Of a stretch of 64,000 bases of DNA, positions 1-11,821 are shown piece after piece; the first letter of the stretch is position 1, and the number at the start of each line of letters is the position of its first letter. The position numbers were made by a program, and so were the translations under genes. The DNA comes from Talinum fruticosum (taxonomy: Eukaryota > Streptophyta > Magnoliopsida > Caryophyllales > Talinaceae): NCBI GenBank assembly GCA_021018815.1, contig JAITYX010000012.1, forward strand, positions 4,327,001 to 4,391,000. The letters are read 5' to 3'. The notes under the pieces are model-generated. The model did not search any database. It was not told the origin of the DNA and was given only the letters and a program-made list of their open reading frames with translations.

Positions 1-408
1 GATTTTTGAACTACTATAGCTTAATTTGATTCAAAAGTTAGTTATAGTGCTTTCAAAAATTATGATTGTAACCTGGTGTTTTTGTATGTCTTTATATTCT
101 TGGGTATGTTATAGAGTCTAATGATTTTACTTCAAATAATTAAAACTTTAAGGATTAGCAAGTGGTATATAGAAAAAAACAAATACGCAACTTTGTAAGG
201 TGATCAACTTTGGTCTAACTTGCATTTCTCTTGGAGGCAAATATAAGAAGTCTCGTGATGTATTTCATTGATATGGGATTCCACTTTCAAGTGAGAATCT
301 CAAAGGCCTTAACTCACCTATGAGGTGTCTGTTGTTTTGATTACTTTCTTTAGCATGCAAAGCATCTGTATATATTTTTCATAATCTTCTCTCATATTAG
401 ACTATTAT

Positions 409-410
<2 letters not shown>
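1..410. other. AT-rich sequence, probable integrase-side continuation of the gypsy element
   Basis: No ORF, repeat or recognisable motif is visible. By position it lies downstream of the minus-strand integrase remnant and could be decayed integrase or 3' sequence of that element, but nothing in it shows this directly. Confidence 0.3.

Positions 411-496
<86 letters not shown>
411..496. repeat. (AT)n microsatellite
   Basis: An almost pure AT dinucleotide run of about 86 bp. It directly follows the integrase fragment on the minus strand, so the open frame read through it (alternating Tyr-Ile) is an artefact of the repeat. Confidence 0.97.
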
Positions 497-499
<3 letters not shown>

Positions 500-760
500 T
501 GTTTTCCCAAGATGGGTAGGACGTAAGGTTATGTGAGCCTTTTAAAATTTTTCTCTTTGAATCTCCTTTTGGTCGGGTATACACAAATGATTTAGATATC
601 GGTAGGGTATTGTCCTTATGTAACACAAATCCTAGGAATTCATCTTCCGTAACATTGAGCTGTATTTTTATTAACTCCTCATTCTTTTGTCTGTCCCACT
701 TGATTCACCTCGAAAATGTGGTTTAACACCAAAATAGTTTACAACCCTATGTTTGCTTGA
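497..760 (-). pseudogene. gypsy integrase N-terminal fragment
   Basis: The minus-strand frame ending at the AT repeat reads FVYTRPKGDSKRKIL followed by GSHNLTSYPSWENRH. This matches the zinc-binding N-terminal region of chromovirus integrases, where a short beta strand is followed by a residue set like REILxEAHxSxYxxHPGxxKM. The histidines remain but the fragment stops at the microsatellite. No DDE core is present in the window. It lies downstream of the RNase H end, as expected for the Ty3/gypsy pol order. Confidence 0.55.
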
Positions 761-849
761 TATCGGATAGTCCGACCTGTCTACTTTTATAATTCCCGAA
801 ACATGAATTAGTTGGGTGACGATCATAGTGTTTATAGTATTCTGAGCGT

Positions 850-1110
850 ACTTAAGGTGTCAGCAATGATGTTAGCCTCCCATAGATGGTATTGGATTTC
901 TAACTCATAATCTTTTTGAAAGTTACAATTGTTAGAATGATATATAAGCTTCAATTAGTTTCAAGTTTATTAAAGGTAAGCTTTGGAGGTTTATAAGGAG
1001 TTGAATGAGTTCCAGCCTCCTCTCTACCATAATTTCTATCCGTCTCGCTCACTCAATTATAGGACCCAAGGAGTAAATCAAACTAGAAAAGGGCAAAAAG
1101 TGGGTTTGAA
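850..1110 (-). pseudogene. gypsy RNase H C-terminal remnant
   Basis: On the minus strand, roughly 930-860 reads YELEIQYHLWEANIIADTLS. This corresponds to the end of the Ty3/gypsy RNase H domain, usually of the form YDLxIxYHPGKANVVADALSRK. Frames upstream are interrupted. The position between the RT and integrase remnants supports the assignment. Confidence 0.65.
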
Positions 1111-1379
1111 ATTCATCATTTTAAAATTACCAGTTGTAGGTGTTGTTATAAATAACATACTCCTTACTTTCTTTTGGAAGGGTTAGTACTGAGGCTATGG
1201 TTAACTTGTTTTTCAATGCTTTGGAATATCTTTTTGTATTAATTAGATCAATGAGATTTGATAGGTTTCTATATGAGGCTAGTCATGGGTAGGACCACCT
1301 TTGAAAGTTTGGTACAAGTCCTTAATAATATTTCACTAATTAACCTTAAGAAACTCCTTATTTCGGAGACATTGGTTAA

Positions 1380-1790
1380 TCTATTCGTATCTAGTGTGGG
1401 TCTATCTATATTCCCTTTTGGATACAACATGACCTCGGAATACCACTTTGCTCAATCAAAACGTATACTTTTGAGGTTGGACATATGATTAGTGTCTTCT
1501 CCAAACTTGCTACTTCCTTTTTCCAACAATAGTCATGTTCTTCCTTAATCTCGGAGTATCCAATGAATACTACCCTAAGTTTGTGGCGATACTATTTGTT
1601 GGATCCATGTTCTTGGTGGGTGCACTCGGTCAACCCAAATGACGTGATCGGTAAACTTATAATGGTCATACCTTGTTACGAATACAATCTCGGGTATGTT
1701 CTCAAATCTTATCTTAAGTTTGGTATGACCAAAATACCATCGAGGCTTAATTATTTCTTCTTTTCCTTAGTCATATAACTCGAATGACCT
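1380..1790 (-). pseudogene. gypsy reverse transcriptase remnant
   Basis: Minus-strand fragments run in the canonical order. KLKIRFENIPEIVFVTRYDH (about 1720-1660) matches the QLRIxxEDIPKTAFxTRYGH block. VFIGYSEIKEEH (about 1590-1530) falls at the catalytic block with the aspartates eroded. A piece like FRGHVVSK (about 1440) matches FLGHVVS. Several stops and at least two frame changes separate the blocks. The YxDD motif is not intact, so no activity is expected. Confidence 0.65.
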
Positions 1791-1794
1791 TGGC

Positions 1795-2270
1795 ATCCTC
1801 TTCTCAAACGTTCCGTTGTATTACCAAAAGATATCATAGGATATTCCCTTCTATTCTTAGTGCCATAAAATACACATTATATTCTTGTCAACTCTCTATT
1901 ATCGCCCGTTGTCCTTCACAATAAATTTTTGGCCTCACAATTTGACAATCAATCCCTTCTTAGTATCATATTAAAGTCAACTAAATCGGACTAGATGAGG
2001 TTAGTGGGAAATTCTTCTCCAACTATAATTATTGGAATCTTATTTTAAGAAGCCACATGTTTTCATCATTTGGCCATTCTGCAGAATCAATTTGGTATTT
2101 AACCAAAGTTTATATCCTTTTTGCTTTAGTTGGGGAACTTCCTGAATTGATGAGTATAATTCTCTTGAATGAGAATAATGCATATAATGGTTTTGAAAAG
2201 GAAAGCTCCGAGAGACCACTCGTCCCCGTATTGGCTTGTTGTATGAGTGATTTACGATACCTTTCGACAT
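1795..2270 (-). pseudogene. gypsy retropepsin and PR-RT linker remnant
   Basis: Minus-strand 2000-1900 contains LVDFNMILRRD then LSNCEAK, matching the chromovirus protease C-terminus (FDVILGMDWLxxxxAxIDC). At about 1880-1800 a segment with LRRGCQGHSSY matches the downstream linker (LxxGCxGYLA). The protease start with its DSGA site should lie around 2200-2100, but it is scrambled and only a weak trace is visible. A 76-residue open frame at 2040-2270 overlaps this region but mixes frames. Confidence 0.5.
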
Positions 2271-2299
2271 GGTTCATGAGGAGTCGTCACAAAGCTTTT

Positions 2300-2720
2300 G
2301 ATTTGGTTGAGGTGTGCCCTTCTTGGCATGTTATCATGGCGTTAGCTCCCTTAATCGTCTCACTTTCATTTGGGGTTTTCTAAGTTATTTCATTCACTCA
2401 AAAGCTTGAACGTATCAAGCCATCTCGTAAAATTTAGTGACGTACGACTTGTTCTTTTGTTTGTTATTCTTGGTTTTCGAGACTCTTTCTTTTTGCGATT
2501 GTACTTGGGATGGGGTATAGCTTTAGCCTAAGGTTTCTCTTTTTTTATTATTTTATTTTATTTTTTTAAAGAATGTGGCCCATGTAAACTCACATCACCG
2601 ACATCTTCTCATAATCGTGTTCCACCATATGCCTATCTTCCTTATACAAGGTGGTGTTCTTATAGTCAACTTATGTCTTCAAGTATTTCAATAATTGCAA
2701 AAATCTCTTTCATATTCCTA
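2300..2720 (-). pseudogene. possible gypsy gag remnant
   Basis: By position, gag should lie here on the minus strand. I see only a trace of a zinc knuckle (a CQEGH piece near 2320) and a weak block near 2650 that could be the conserved gag alanine/tryptophan region. The call rests mainly on position between the 5' LTR/PBS and the protease remnant. A stretch rich in AT and T runs at 2530-2575 separates the pieces. Confidence 0.3.
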
Positions 2721-3159
2721 ATTTATCCTTCTAACTCCATTGGGGTAAAATTTCCTATTATGCACTTTGAGGGTTTCTTTTGGTAATTCGATATATTTTT
2801 CTATGTTTGTTAGAGAATCCGATTAGAGTCGTAAAGGTAGATATCTTCTTTGGTAACTTTTGGGTATGATTTCCTTAATATATAGGATCGATGCTATCTT
2901 TGCAATTTGGATAGGCAAAGGCAGGGAGTTGAGTTTTGTCAACTTTCTGTTATAAGTTGCTAGAAATATGAAAGTTTATGTATGGAGGGTCCTCCATTTC
3001 TTTAGGATAATCATCCTTATCTTAATTGACGCTTGCAACTTTGAGACTTAATTGAGCATGATGAATATTTTCCATTCCGTACTTTATACAAATATTTAAT
3101 GTTGGAGCACTTATACTTCCTATTCTAACTCAATTCTCATGATTCCTATATGGCTCGCA
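2721..3159. other. unassigned AT-rich sequence inside the gypsy element
   Basis: No motif recognised. It lies where leader or gag of the minus-strand gypsy element would be expected. Confidence 0.3.
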
Positions 3160-4448
3160 GGAGTCTCTTAAACCTAGGCTCTTGATGGAAAGTGGACTGC
3201 CCTAAAATATGAGCTGACGGAAATACATATGGAAGGATCAAACATGCATGGAAATCAACCAGCAATACTTGAATTTCCCTTGTTTATATTTGTTCCCGGA
3301 GGATAGGGAGCCAAGAGTTTGATCTTTTATGAGTTCATGTTCATAAATAATTATCTACCTAAGGAGTCAAGAGATTAGCTAAGAAGAAATCAGCTAGCAT
3401 CCTAAAATCCTCCACGTTAAAGCATGATGAGTTCGGCCATGACAAACCGTGAAGAGTCAAGTCTTTTGCACATAAATAACTTGGTGCATATTTTTGGTCG
3501 GTCCAAGGTTCAAATGCCATATACTTAAACGCCTAAAATGATGCATCAAAGGAGAAGATTGAAGACATTCTAGAAGCCTCCTAGAATATGATGTGTTGGC
3601 CAAATGGAAATGAAGCTTGCATAAGGGGAAAATAAGCCATGACCACATGTTCCCAATTTTGCAAATACTTGGCTAGAATTCACTCTAGCTTAACTTGGAG
3701 GAGGGGAAAGAATCTTGGTAGTTTTTATTATCATTTTGCTTTAATTTTCAGCTTTGTTTCAGCTTTGTAAAATGCCATTGTTAGGCATTATAAATTCAGC
3801 ACACATACTCATTGTAAAAACAACTTTGATGAATTTATAAACTTGAGTTTTATACTCTTTTTGAGATGGATTTCTCAACCCCTTCAATTCTCATTACTGT
3901 ATCCGAGCCTTAGCAAGCTTGGTGGTGTTCTTTGAGTCCTTCCAATCGCCGGTGGTGTTTCGTATCCGGCCGGATTGAAAGGTGACCCTCGGTTCCCTCG
4001 GTGGTGTTTCTATATCCTAGATTAGGACCTTGGTTTTATCCATCTACTTTCCACACCCATATCTCCCAATCCACATATCAGCTACACCCCAAATTTCATC
4101 CACACCATCCTACATGAGTTGAGTCCAGTCCCACCAAATCTCAGCTCAATCCAAGAAGTATTCCATCCCTAGCACCAAAAACAAACAAAGAACCTCATTC
4201 TGGACAAGCAGCTCAGCTTGACTTTCTGTTTGCCTTTGGTTCAAGGTGATCCTGACCTTGGATGCTTCCCATATTTTTACCAGCCCTTCCTAACATCCCA
4301 AATAACCTTCCCTCCAAATTTCAGCCATAAACTCCTCCATTTACCCCTCCTTTCACCCTTTTCCCCGAACCGCACCTGCAGGTCCTATTCTCACCAGCTT
4401 GCTTTTCTTGCGGTTTTGCTTCATCTTTTGCTTCCGCTCCCACTATAC
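3160..4448. other. unclassified LTR-like segment
   Basis: There is no coding signal. A promoter-like stretch at 3785-3800 (GGCATTATAAATTC) is followed by a T-rich leader. Three short echoes of GGTGGTGTTC/T occur near 3922, 3951 and 4000, and then a C/T-rich tract runs from 4040 to 4440. The layout resembles the R-U5 part and leader of a plus-strand LTR element nested in the gypsy element, but no partner LTR or TSD was found. Confidence 0.25.
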
Positions 4449-4467
4449 ATCAGCTCGATACTATATC
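4449..4467 (-). other. primer-binding site, probably initiator-Met tRNA type
   Basis: Immediately inside the LTR on the minus strand the sequence reads ATAGTATCGAGCTGATG. It resembles the plant initiator-methionine PBS (TGGTATCAGAGC) with a substitution and a one-base loss. Its position fits (-)strand DNA priming for an element read on the minus strand. Confidence 0.5.
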
Positions 4468-7400
4468 CGTAATGCCCCAAACCCTGTAATCACCGGTTTT
4501 AGTCTAAATAAACCGCTAACCGATGATTAGCGCAATGGAAAATAGGTCGGGGGCATTACTGTCGCCCTTACCAAAGGAAAGGGCAAGGCTATAACAATGT
4601 ATATATTTTTAACCTTGGTTACTCTTGCTTTGCCACTAATAACAAGTGACTTATGAATAAGTATAAACTATAACTTATACAAAGATTAAACATACTTATA
4701 GACTATCGTCCGGTAAATTATGACAATGACACTTAACCCTTGATACCCCAAATAAGGTTGCCACTGCGAGCCTCTAAGTCCCAACCAGAACTTTTCGCTT
4801 GCTTCATACCTTCAATATCTTTACCTAAAAAAAACAAGAAAATAATTTCGAATTGTGAGTCAAAGCTCAATACGCTCATTATCATGCTCGTAAAATAAAT
4901 GTTATGAAATAGTTGAGTTGAGCGCATGCATTTCAATTCATTTGTAAATGAGGGAGAGTGAACAAGTGTAAAATTGTTACTAATTAATTATCTGAATGGA
5001 TCCCTTACGATCATCGGGTTTCTGCTAAATACATGTGCACACACCCGGACCGATCGGATAGTCCGGTTGAAGGCGGTTAACACTTACGGTGTTACCAACC
5101 TGGATATTGAAGCGTACCAAATAATGGCACTTGATGGGCAGGTCCATATTAATGATGGCAAATATTATTTGCAAATAATTCTTTATTGTTGTTGACGTCG
5201 GCCATATCCGGCGTGGATTTTTAAATAAAATATTTAAGGGCACGATCAATGAACGTACCTTGTGCTGATGTTTTTCCTTCTTTATCTTTTTGGGCAGAAT
5301 CCGGATGAACGAACGACACCGACGCTTGACAACCTTAAGTAAGGATATAAAAGTTTTAATAATAAACTGAATGTTTATTTCTTATTTATTAAATCACTTT
5401 AAAGATACTTGAAATGAAACGTAACAAAGTTAGTTTTTTTACTAAGGAATACTAATGTTATCTTTAATCTATATGATTTATTTATTTTATTTTATACCAT
5501 GCGTGCATATATATATATATATATACATACATTTATAGCTACCTTAAATATCTATATAACTTTCTTCTATATATATTTTACCTCAATATACATAGTTTTA
5601 TCCAAAATAATATTAAGGTTATCTCTAACCTATAAGGTTTATTTATTTCCTTTTATAAGATGCATACATAAATATATGTATGTGTTAACATCGGATATTA
5701 TCTCCTCTTTCTCTACAAAATTCTATTAATAAGTGTTATTTATAATAATTGTTTTAAAACTAAGAAAAGGTTTACTTTTAATTATTGCTATTAGTTATTT
5801 TATTAGGCAAACAACGTTATTCATTCTTGTATGTTAATTATTTCTAACCTAAAGAGGTGTTCATTTTCTCGGCATGATACTCTTATTTTCTTCCAACTTT
5901 CACAAACCCTCGGTATTTAAAAATATCCTCGGTTTTTCTCCTAATCTCGCCATTAGGTCAAATGGTCATCTAGATTAATCCATGTCCTTTATACGTAAAT
6001 TGTCCATAATTTTTCTTTAATCTCAAGTATATCCAACATATACCAACTATCACCAGATCTTCCTAAATTCCATGAACCAAACACAAACAAAGCATAATCC
6101 AACTTTAATCTCCAAATAGAAAAAGAAGAATAACTGATTACAACTTAAATACTCAAATTAAAAAACCGAATCGAAAAATTACCCTAAGAAATTAAATTAA
6201 CGAACTGAATATGAAAATTTTACTCTAAGGAATTAGATGGAGGAAGTTAATTTAAGAGGGGTTTTTGCGATGATTGAAGGTTGGAGGGTTGAAAATCGGA
6301 GGACGATCGGATCGAAACGGAGCAGGCGGCCGTGGTCGAAGTAGTCGCCGGGAACAACGAACGGCGCTAGTGACCGATAGAAGGCGGCTAAGGCCGGACG
6401 GGCTTGGGGGCACGAGCAGCCGAGACCGACCGGGCAATATCGAGGCGGACCCAGCGCAAAAAACTCGAGCAGAGGGGAGTGAGGACGGTGGTGTGCTGGT
6501 GTTTTGTAGTTGGGGCGACGGCAGCGCGGCAGAAGGTAGTAGCTGGTCGCTGTCGGTGGTGTCATGGTGGTGTTTCCGGTGGCTGAGACGAACGGTAAGA
6601 GGGAGGCGGAGGTGGCAAGTGAAGGAAGGGATGCGATTTTGGGTGTTTAATGAGGAGATCGGTGAAGGTGATGTTGATGGTGCTAGTGGCTAGCCGGTGG
6701 TGGCCGTCGGCGCGGCCGAGTGCCGCCGATGCTTGTCGGTTAGCAGAGTGAAGACGGGAAGGGCAGGGGTCGGGGCTGGAGAGAGAGAGAGAGAGGGAGT
6801 GGTGTGAGAGAAATGGATTTAGGTTAAAAAAATGAACCCGAACCATTTAGCTTGGCTTAAATACCTCCTCTCCATCTCCTCAATTAGGTCTGCCCGACCT
6901 AATTCTTCCGGCCCAATTAGTATTCATCCTAATCCATTTCCTAATCCTCATCTACTTCCTAATCCTCCAAGCTTATTATTATCTTGCTCATTAAGCTTAT
7001 CTTAATCTAGTAATTTTATTATTAGTAATATTAAGTTTACAAAAATTATATTAATTTCATGTATTTAAGGATTTTTAGAACTCAAAATAAATTACTTATA
7101 TGAAAATGTTAATGTTTAGAATAAATAATCTAAACCTCGTTCAACTAAAGCTACCAGTTGCTACGAGGATTTAATTTATAGAAATAATAATGTTAGTTAT
7201 CTTCGAGTCATTAAAATTTATAGAGTATGATCGTGCGTCGTCGTTGTCATTATCCGGTTCCTACACTTTAAACAACATAGACATGTATATATATACACAC
7301 TTGTGTAATATGAAAATATTTGAAAATTTGAAATGCACGCGCTCATGCTAATCTTTAACATATTTAAAGTTAATTATTTTCTTAGGGACGGGTTGTTACA
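4468..7400 (-). repeat. 5' LTR of minus-strand gypsy element (~2.9 kb)
   Basis: On the minus strand the LTR begins TGTAACAACCCGTCCC and ends GGGGCATTAC, the short inverted termini typical of this LTR class. A TATA-like GGTATTTAAGC at 6865-6855 is followed by a pyrimidine-rich leader with a CT run and a GC-rich block (6840-6290). The right-edge LTR at 63352 has a similar plan. No matching TSD is visible because the other LTR lies outside the window. ORFs within the GC-rich block (about 6233-6846) have no recognisable domains. Confidence 0.5.
6779..6797. repeat. (GA)n tract in LTR leader
   Basis: A short GA dinucleotide run (CT on the minus strand) lies just downstream of the putative LTR TATA box. 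It is typical of pyrimidine-rich plant 5' leaders. Confidence 0.85.
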
Positions 7401-7979
7401 TCCTGTGTCGATCAAAGGCTTGCAAGGATGGAATGTCTAAGCTCTATTCGGAGAAATCTTGTCCCGCATCGGAGGTACTATGACCGGAAGCATTAGGTCC
7501 CGCTTCGGATGTGACTCCTATGATGAGAACGTCGCGAAGAAAGTCGGGACGAGCCTTGTCTACCATTGCTACTAGAGGGCGTGTATTGCTTATGAGTTTG
7601 GGATGATATCTTGGGCGCACCAGGAAGGCTACCATAGGGTGTTGCTCTCGATTGACATCTCTACAAGATCAAAGAAGCAATTAGCAAATCCCTAAAAGCT
7701 TAAGGAATTTAGCACTACACTAATTGGGGACTTACTCGAGAAGTAAAGAAAGATCATCTAGTCAACCAATTTTGGACTACACGAAGAGCGGACTACAATA
7801 TGATAGACATGGTCCTAGATTGCCCTCGATCATACAGCAAGGTTTATTTGAGATCATCAATGAAGAAGATACTTTTAGCACATAACTAAAAGAAAAAGAG
7901 CACATAACTCTTACCCTCGCCAATTTCTAAGAAAGGGATGCCCAACATATTCCTTTTATGGGATTTCGGGAATGGTAAC
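7401..7979 (+). mobile_element. fragment related to the spacer/antisense region of Tat element T
   Basis: This segment aligns by eye, in the same orientation, with about 51880-52330 inside element T. Shared landmarks in order include the CGGAAGCATTAGG block, the ACCTTGTCTA/ATTRCTACTAGA block, CACCAGGAAG, AATTAGCAA and AGACATGGTCCT followed by GATTGC. The encoded minus-strand frames are not recognised. It probably marks another decayed Tat relative cut by copia C1. Confidence 0.55.
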
Positions 7980-9495
7980 TAAAGGTTTGCTCTTGGAGAG
8001 ACTAAGTCACCCTAGAGGGGGTGAATAGGATGATGAAGAAATTTGAACAAAACTAGAAGATTAAATTCTAAAACCGACTTTGAAACGATCCGAGTCTAGA
8101 TTGGACTCGGAAAAGTGTTAACTCGGAAAATACGTGGAAACCCTCCCAGGGCGGAAAACCACGGTCGGTGCTAATCCAAGCACCAAGTCAAATCCACTAT
8201 TTTAAATCCACAAAATACAGTAGAAAGACTCAACTAGAATTGCTCCCTTAGACAATTCCTTACAAGATTTTCCTAGACTCGAAGTTCCCTTATCTCGATC
8301 TAGTCCTTCCTAACCGAGGTAACCTTCACGAGTTAGGGACAACCGAGCTGAGTTAAACCTTATAGCTCGGTCAAGGGACCTTACTCGGAAAATAAGAATA
8401 AGTGTTTGTGATCGATTATAAGACCTTACAACTCGGAAAGATGTTAAGTATAGAGTTGGAATTGTAAGTAGAAGATAGAATAAGAATTATACAGAGAGAG
8501 ATAATTTCAGTAATAGATTCAACAATCTTCTCGTTTTGTGAAGTGGTTACTATTTATAGATGACCGAGCGGATTAGTCGTTGCGACTATCTTCCGATTAG
8601 AAGTCCTTTGTGACCGTTACAATGGTTTTCCTGAGTGACTCGAAAATATCCGTTGAGGTGTGAACGTTGGGCAACGACTCTTGACTCCTTTGGTTGGCCC
8701 AATCCACTAGTGGTGTCTAAAAAGTAGGGTGGAAACCACCGTGTAGCTTGGCTTTGCGGATTTTCGGTTTGGAAACAGACAACCCCGACATAGTGTCCGG
8801 GCCTTGGTCGGAAATAGAAAAGCCTTGTCTGCTAATGATTGACGACTTGAAGCCGGTTACTTTTGTATTTCAAAAATAGGATAACCTCATTTAGATAACC
8901 TACAAAAGTAAATCAATTTGGTTCTCGAAGTATAAAATACTTTGGTCCAAGATTAAACACGGATAATAATTTAATTAAGATAATTAAGTACCTCATTATC
9001 TAAGTCCTGAAAGAGTGGAATTTTCTAAGTCTAATATCCATTATACTCAAATTCCATCCGAGTCGGTCTAGAAGTAAAACAAGTCCGATAAAGAATATCG
9101 AGTAATGAAACTTGATCTAGATAAGCACAGTTTAAACGAAACATGCTGACTTAGAAGGATGAATTAACACTATAATTCAATCAAACTTAGAATACAAAGT
9201 TAGACTTGAGTTGATGCATGTTAGAGCAAATATTTGAACATGCGATAAATCCGAGGGTTGTCCGAGTGGCTCGGAACTATGATTGAAAAGATAAGCAAGA
9301 GTATGTTTTCCGAGTTAGTCAAAATTTAGTGAAAACATATGCAATAGTTTACGTAACACTCGAAAAGATTCTATATCACACGAAAAGTTTCTAAAGCACT
9401 TAAAATGACTTCTAATCAAAACTTACAAGAGATGAACTCTGTACCTGATTCCTTGATGGTACTCGAGTGATATACCTGCAAAGTTTGAGTCTTCA
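7980..9495 (-). repeat. C1 3' LTR (1516 bp)
   Basis: The left end (TAAAGGTTTGCTC, with TG changed to TA) is the reverse complement of the LTR end seen intact at 14442 and 35267. The right end finishes CTTCA next to the polypurine tract. It contains the conserved near-palindrome at 8926-8944 and the CTACAAAAGTAA arm at 8900-8911. Confidence 0.85.
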
Positions 9496-9508
9496 ATCTC
9501 CCCTTTTT
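9496..9508 (-). other. C1 polypurine tract
   Basis: The minus strand reads a run of A followed by GGGGAGAT immediately 5' of the 3' LTR. It is the primer for plus-strand DNA synthesis and is equivalent to AAAAAGGAGGAGAT before the C3 3' LTR. Confidence 0.8.
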
Positions 9509-9879
9509 GATGAAAGGCATTCCATACTTAGATAGAAACTTTGTTAGTGATATAGATTTGATTTTTCATTCTTTCTCAAGAAAAAGTCGGATAAATGAGT
9601 GCAAATAAGCGTAGTGATATAGACTGAGTTGAAGTGATATAAGTGATTGAAACTTAGATTCTATCGAGCAAGTAAGCTTAGATTGCATTAGTCTAAAAGC
9701 CGAAGTATCGGAGCAATGATAGACTGAGTTGTTGAATCGGAGTAAAGAAAATTACTAAGCAAGAAATTGAAACTCAAAAATAAGTGAAACTCATAAAGTA
9801 ATAAGCATGAAACTAAAACTTCATTAATATTCGTAATAAGTATATACACAAAAGAGGGTGAGAGAAACTCGCCTAACAA

Positions 9880-11564
9880 GATAACAAATTTCTAAATATT
9901 CCCCCTTGCCTTTCAAGCAAAAAACAAAAGGAGGAAGAATGTATCAAGAGGATACAAATTTGTATGTTTGGACAAAAAAAATTTAAAACAGAAAAAGATA
10001 ATTTGTAAGATGGAGGGGAGGGAGCGAGTCGAGTCGAGGATGGTGGACGGGCAATGCGCCTTCGCCGATAAGATCGTGAAGATGTAGACAAACGAGGCGG
10101 GGTAGCATTGGTATCTCCGGAATGGGCTCGGCTCCGAGTGGCCGACCCGAACTAAGTCGTCTAGACGTTCATCCTCCTGGAACTCGACCGAGGGAGGTGT
10201 TGGCTCTGCTGCCGACCGACCATGGTCAGCAAGGTCTTCGACCCTCTCGGACTCACTGTCCGAGCTGATCACTTCAGGTTGGAGTGCTTGGAGCACCTTG
10301 GCCCTTGGCTACTTCAGCTCCTGTTTCTTCCGCCTTCTCCCATTCTTCTTTCTCCTCGGAAGGAGCTGCCTCAGTTGTAGGCTCCGCTTCTTCTCCTTCT
10401 TCTTCTTCTTCCCTACGGAGGGGATTTGGCTAAACTCGAGGATTCTTATGATGTATCCGAGTCGACCGGATCCTGAGCCGCCTTGGAGCGCCTTTCCTAG
10501 AGGAGCTCAATCATCTCCCTTTGCTCCTTGACCAGTGCTTTCATCTCGAGAAGCACGTCTTGTTGCTCTCCGATTTGGGATTATGCAGTTTTTGATTGAT
10601 GGTCATAGGCTGAAGAACAATCTTGAATGACCGGAGGGTGTCCTTGAATTCGGTGGACACCGAGGAGAGCTTGTCCATCACTGCGGTGGACAAGGCGGAA
10701 GAAAGGATTTGAGAAACACCTGAAGTGGAGGAGCCACCAGGTGGAGGAGGTAGAGGAAGAGGGGATTGTGTCTAAGTATGAGGCGGAGAAGGAGGCCTCG
10801 GTTATGAGCTATGGACCCGGACACTCGGTTGGGTCTCTTGGTATCCATACCCAAGAAGTTCCTTTTTGCCAACAACAATAGCGAGCATCGAAACCGCGTT
10901 AGGATCCGAGGGAAGAGGAACTTTGAATTGTTTGAAAATTAGGGTGAGAAGAGCCTCGAAAGGAAGTGGGGTTGACTTCTTGGTCTAAGTCCGAGCAAGC
11001 ACGGCTGCCATTTGCTCGACTATAGCGGGAAAGAGGTCTACTTCGTAGCCCTCAAGAATGTCATACAAGGCTTTGAGATGCTTGGAGTTGGGGTTCTCCT
11101 TGCTTGAATGCTGAGAGAAGAAGGTCCTCATCAACGAAAGCACGGAAGATGAGCTTCTAATTTGAGTGGAGTCACGGAGAAGTTTTTACATGGCCCAAGA
11201 AACTCTTTGGCATATTTTTCAAAGAAATCATCAGCAACCTCGTTGAAAGGTGTGGGGTTGCTGTTTAAGAAGAGAGAGGATACTTTGAAGAGATGGTGAA
11301 GAAGAGAGGTGTTGATGCGAGCTCGTGATGTTTTGAACTACGAAGGTGAGGATACCCTCGAGCTAGAGAGATTGGTGTAAAACTCATAAATGAGGTCCGG
11401 GCATATGAACTCGCTGAAACAAAGGAAATTGTAAACCCTGTTGATTTGATGTGAGCCAACCACGAAAATAATTTTTGAGGGCTTAGAAATGCTTTCTGGC
11501 TTTTAGTTCGAGGTTTCTTGGCTGCAGAACCAAGAAAATCAAGATGGGAACCTCTTTTCGGCAT
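9880..11564 (-). pseudogene. C1 extra 3' ORF (plant transposon-protein-like, PF20167-like)
   Basis: The ORF starts at an ATG at 11564 (minus). Its N-terminus shares DFLGSA-x-KKPR with the C3 copy, and KKPR is a candidate nuclear-localisation patch. The middle region (around 10900-11260) corresponds to the conserved block of the C3 protein, then comes a Pro/Ser-rich part (~10870-10680). The C-terminal part is Glu/Ser/Asp-rich (10300-10180) and followed by an Arg-rich stretch (RSYRRRRIARPP at about 10080-10050). Frameshifts divide it into several open pieces. I recall similar domains as putative plant transposon protein (PF20167). Its function is unknown, and an envelope-like role is not shown. 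Confidence 0.55.
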
Positions 11565-11821
11565 GTTTGTATGAAAAGAGAGAGATGAACTTTTGAGAGA
11601 GGGAAAGAGAGATAGAGAGATACCTCGACGAAAGTGAGCGAGAAAAAATGAAAGAGTAGAAAGAGAGAGCTGAGAATGACGAGTGCTTACTTGAGATTAC
11701 TTTCACTTATCTTAACAGACGATGAAATCTTCTTCGAACGTAGAGAGCTTGCTCGAGTTGAAGTAAGTGAGAGAGAGAGAGAGAGTGGGTAGAGAGTAGA
11801 GAAATGAAGGAAAACGGATGC

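Larger units (their letters stand above)
1..7400 (-). mobile_element. Ty3/gypsy (chromovirus-type) retrotransposon, 5' LTR to integrase, truncated by window edge
   Basis: Read on the minus strand, the order is 5' LTR (7400-4468), primer-binding site, gag remnant, protease, RT, RNase H end and integrase N-terminus, running off the left edge. This gag-PR-RT-RH-IN order and the motifs listed under the sub-entries are those of Ty3/gypsy elements. The RNase H end and integrase start resemble chromoviruses rather than the Tat elements further right. All reading frames are broken by stops and frameshifts, so the copy is old and dead. The stretch 3160-4450 does not fit the gag region well and may be a separate insertion. 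Confidence 0.65.

Noticed and set aside
408..626. 72-residue open frame with a long Tyr-Ile repeat
   Set aside because: The repeat part is translation of the (AT)n microsatellite. Only the first ~45 residues are kept, as an integrase fragment.
6233..6846. Overlapping GC-rich open frames on both strands, looking like a small gene
   Set aside because: Low-complexity Pro/Ser/Arg composition, open on both strands, and inside a probable LTR leader with no recognised domain.
9688..10091. Hydrophobic minus-strand frames as an envelope transmembrane segment
   Set aside because: They lie at or after the end of the extra ORF in inconsistent frames between C1 and C3 and are AT/T-rich by composition. 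The evidence is not enough to call an envelope-like protein.
11750..11800. GA-rich stretch read as a Ser-Leu repeat signal peptide on the minus strand
   Set aside because: It lies downstream of the internal TATA box in an untranslated leader. No conserved start or continuation exists in the C3 copy.
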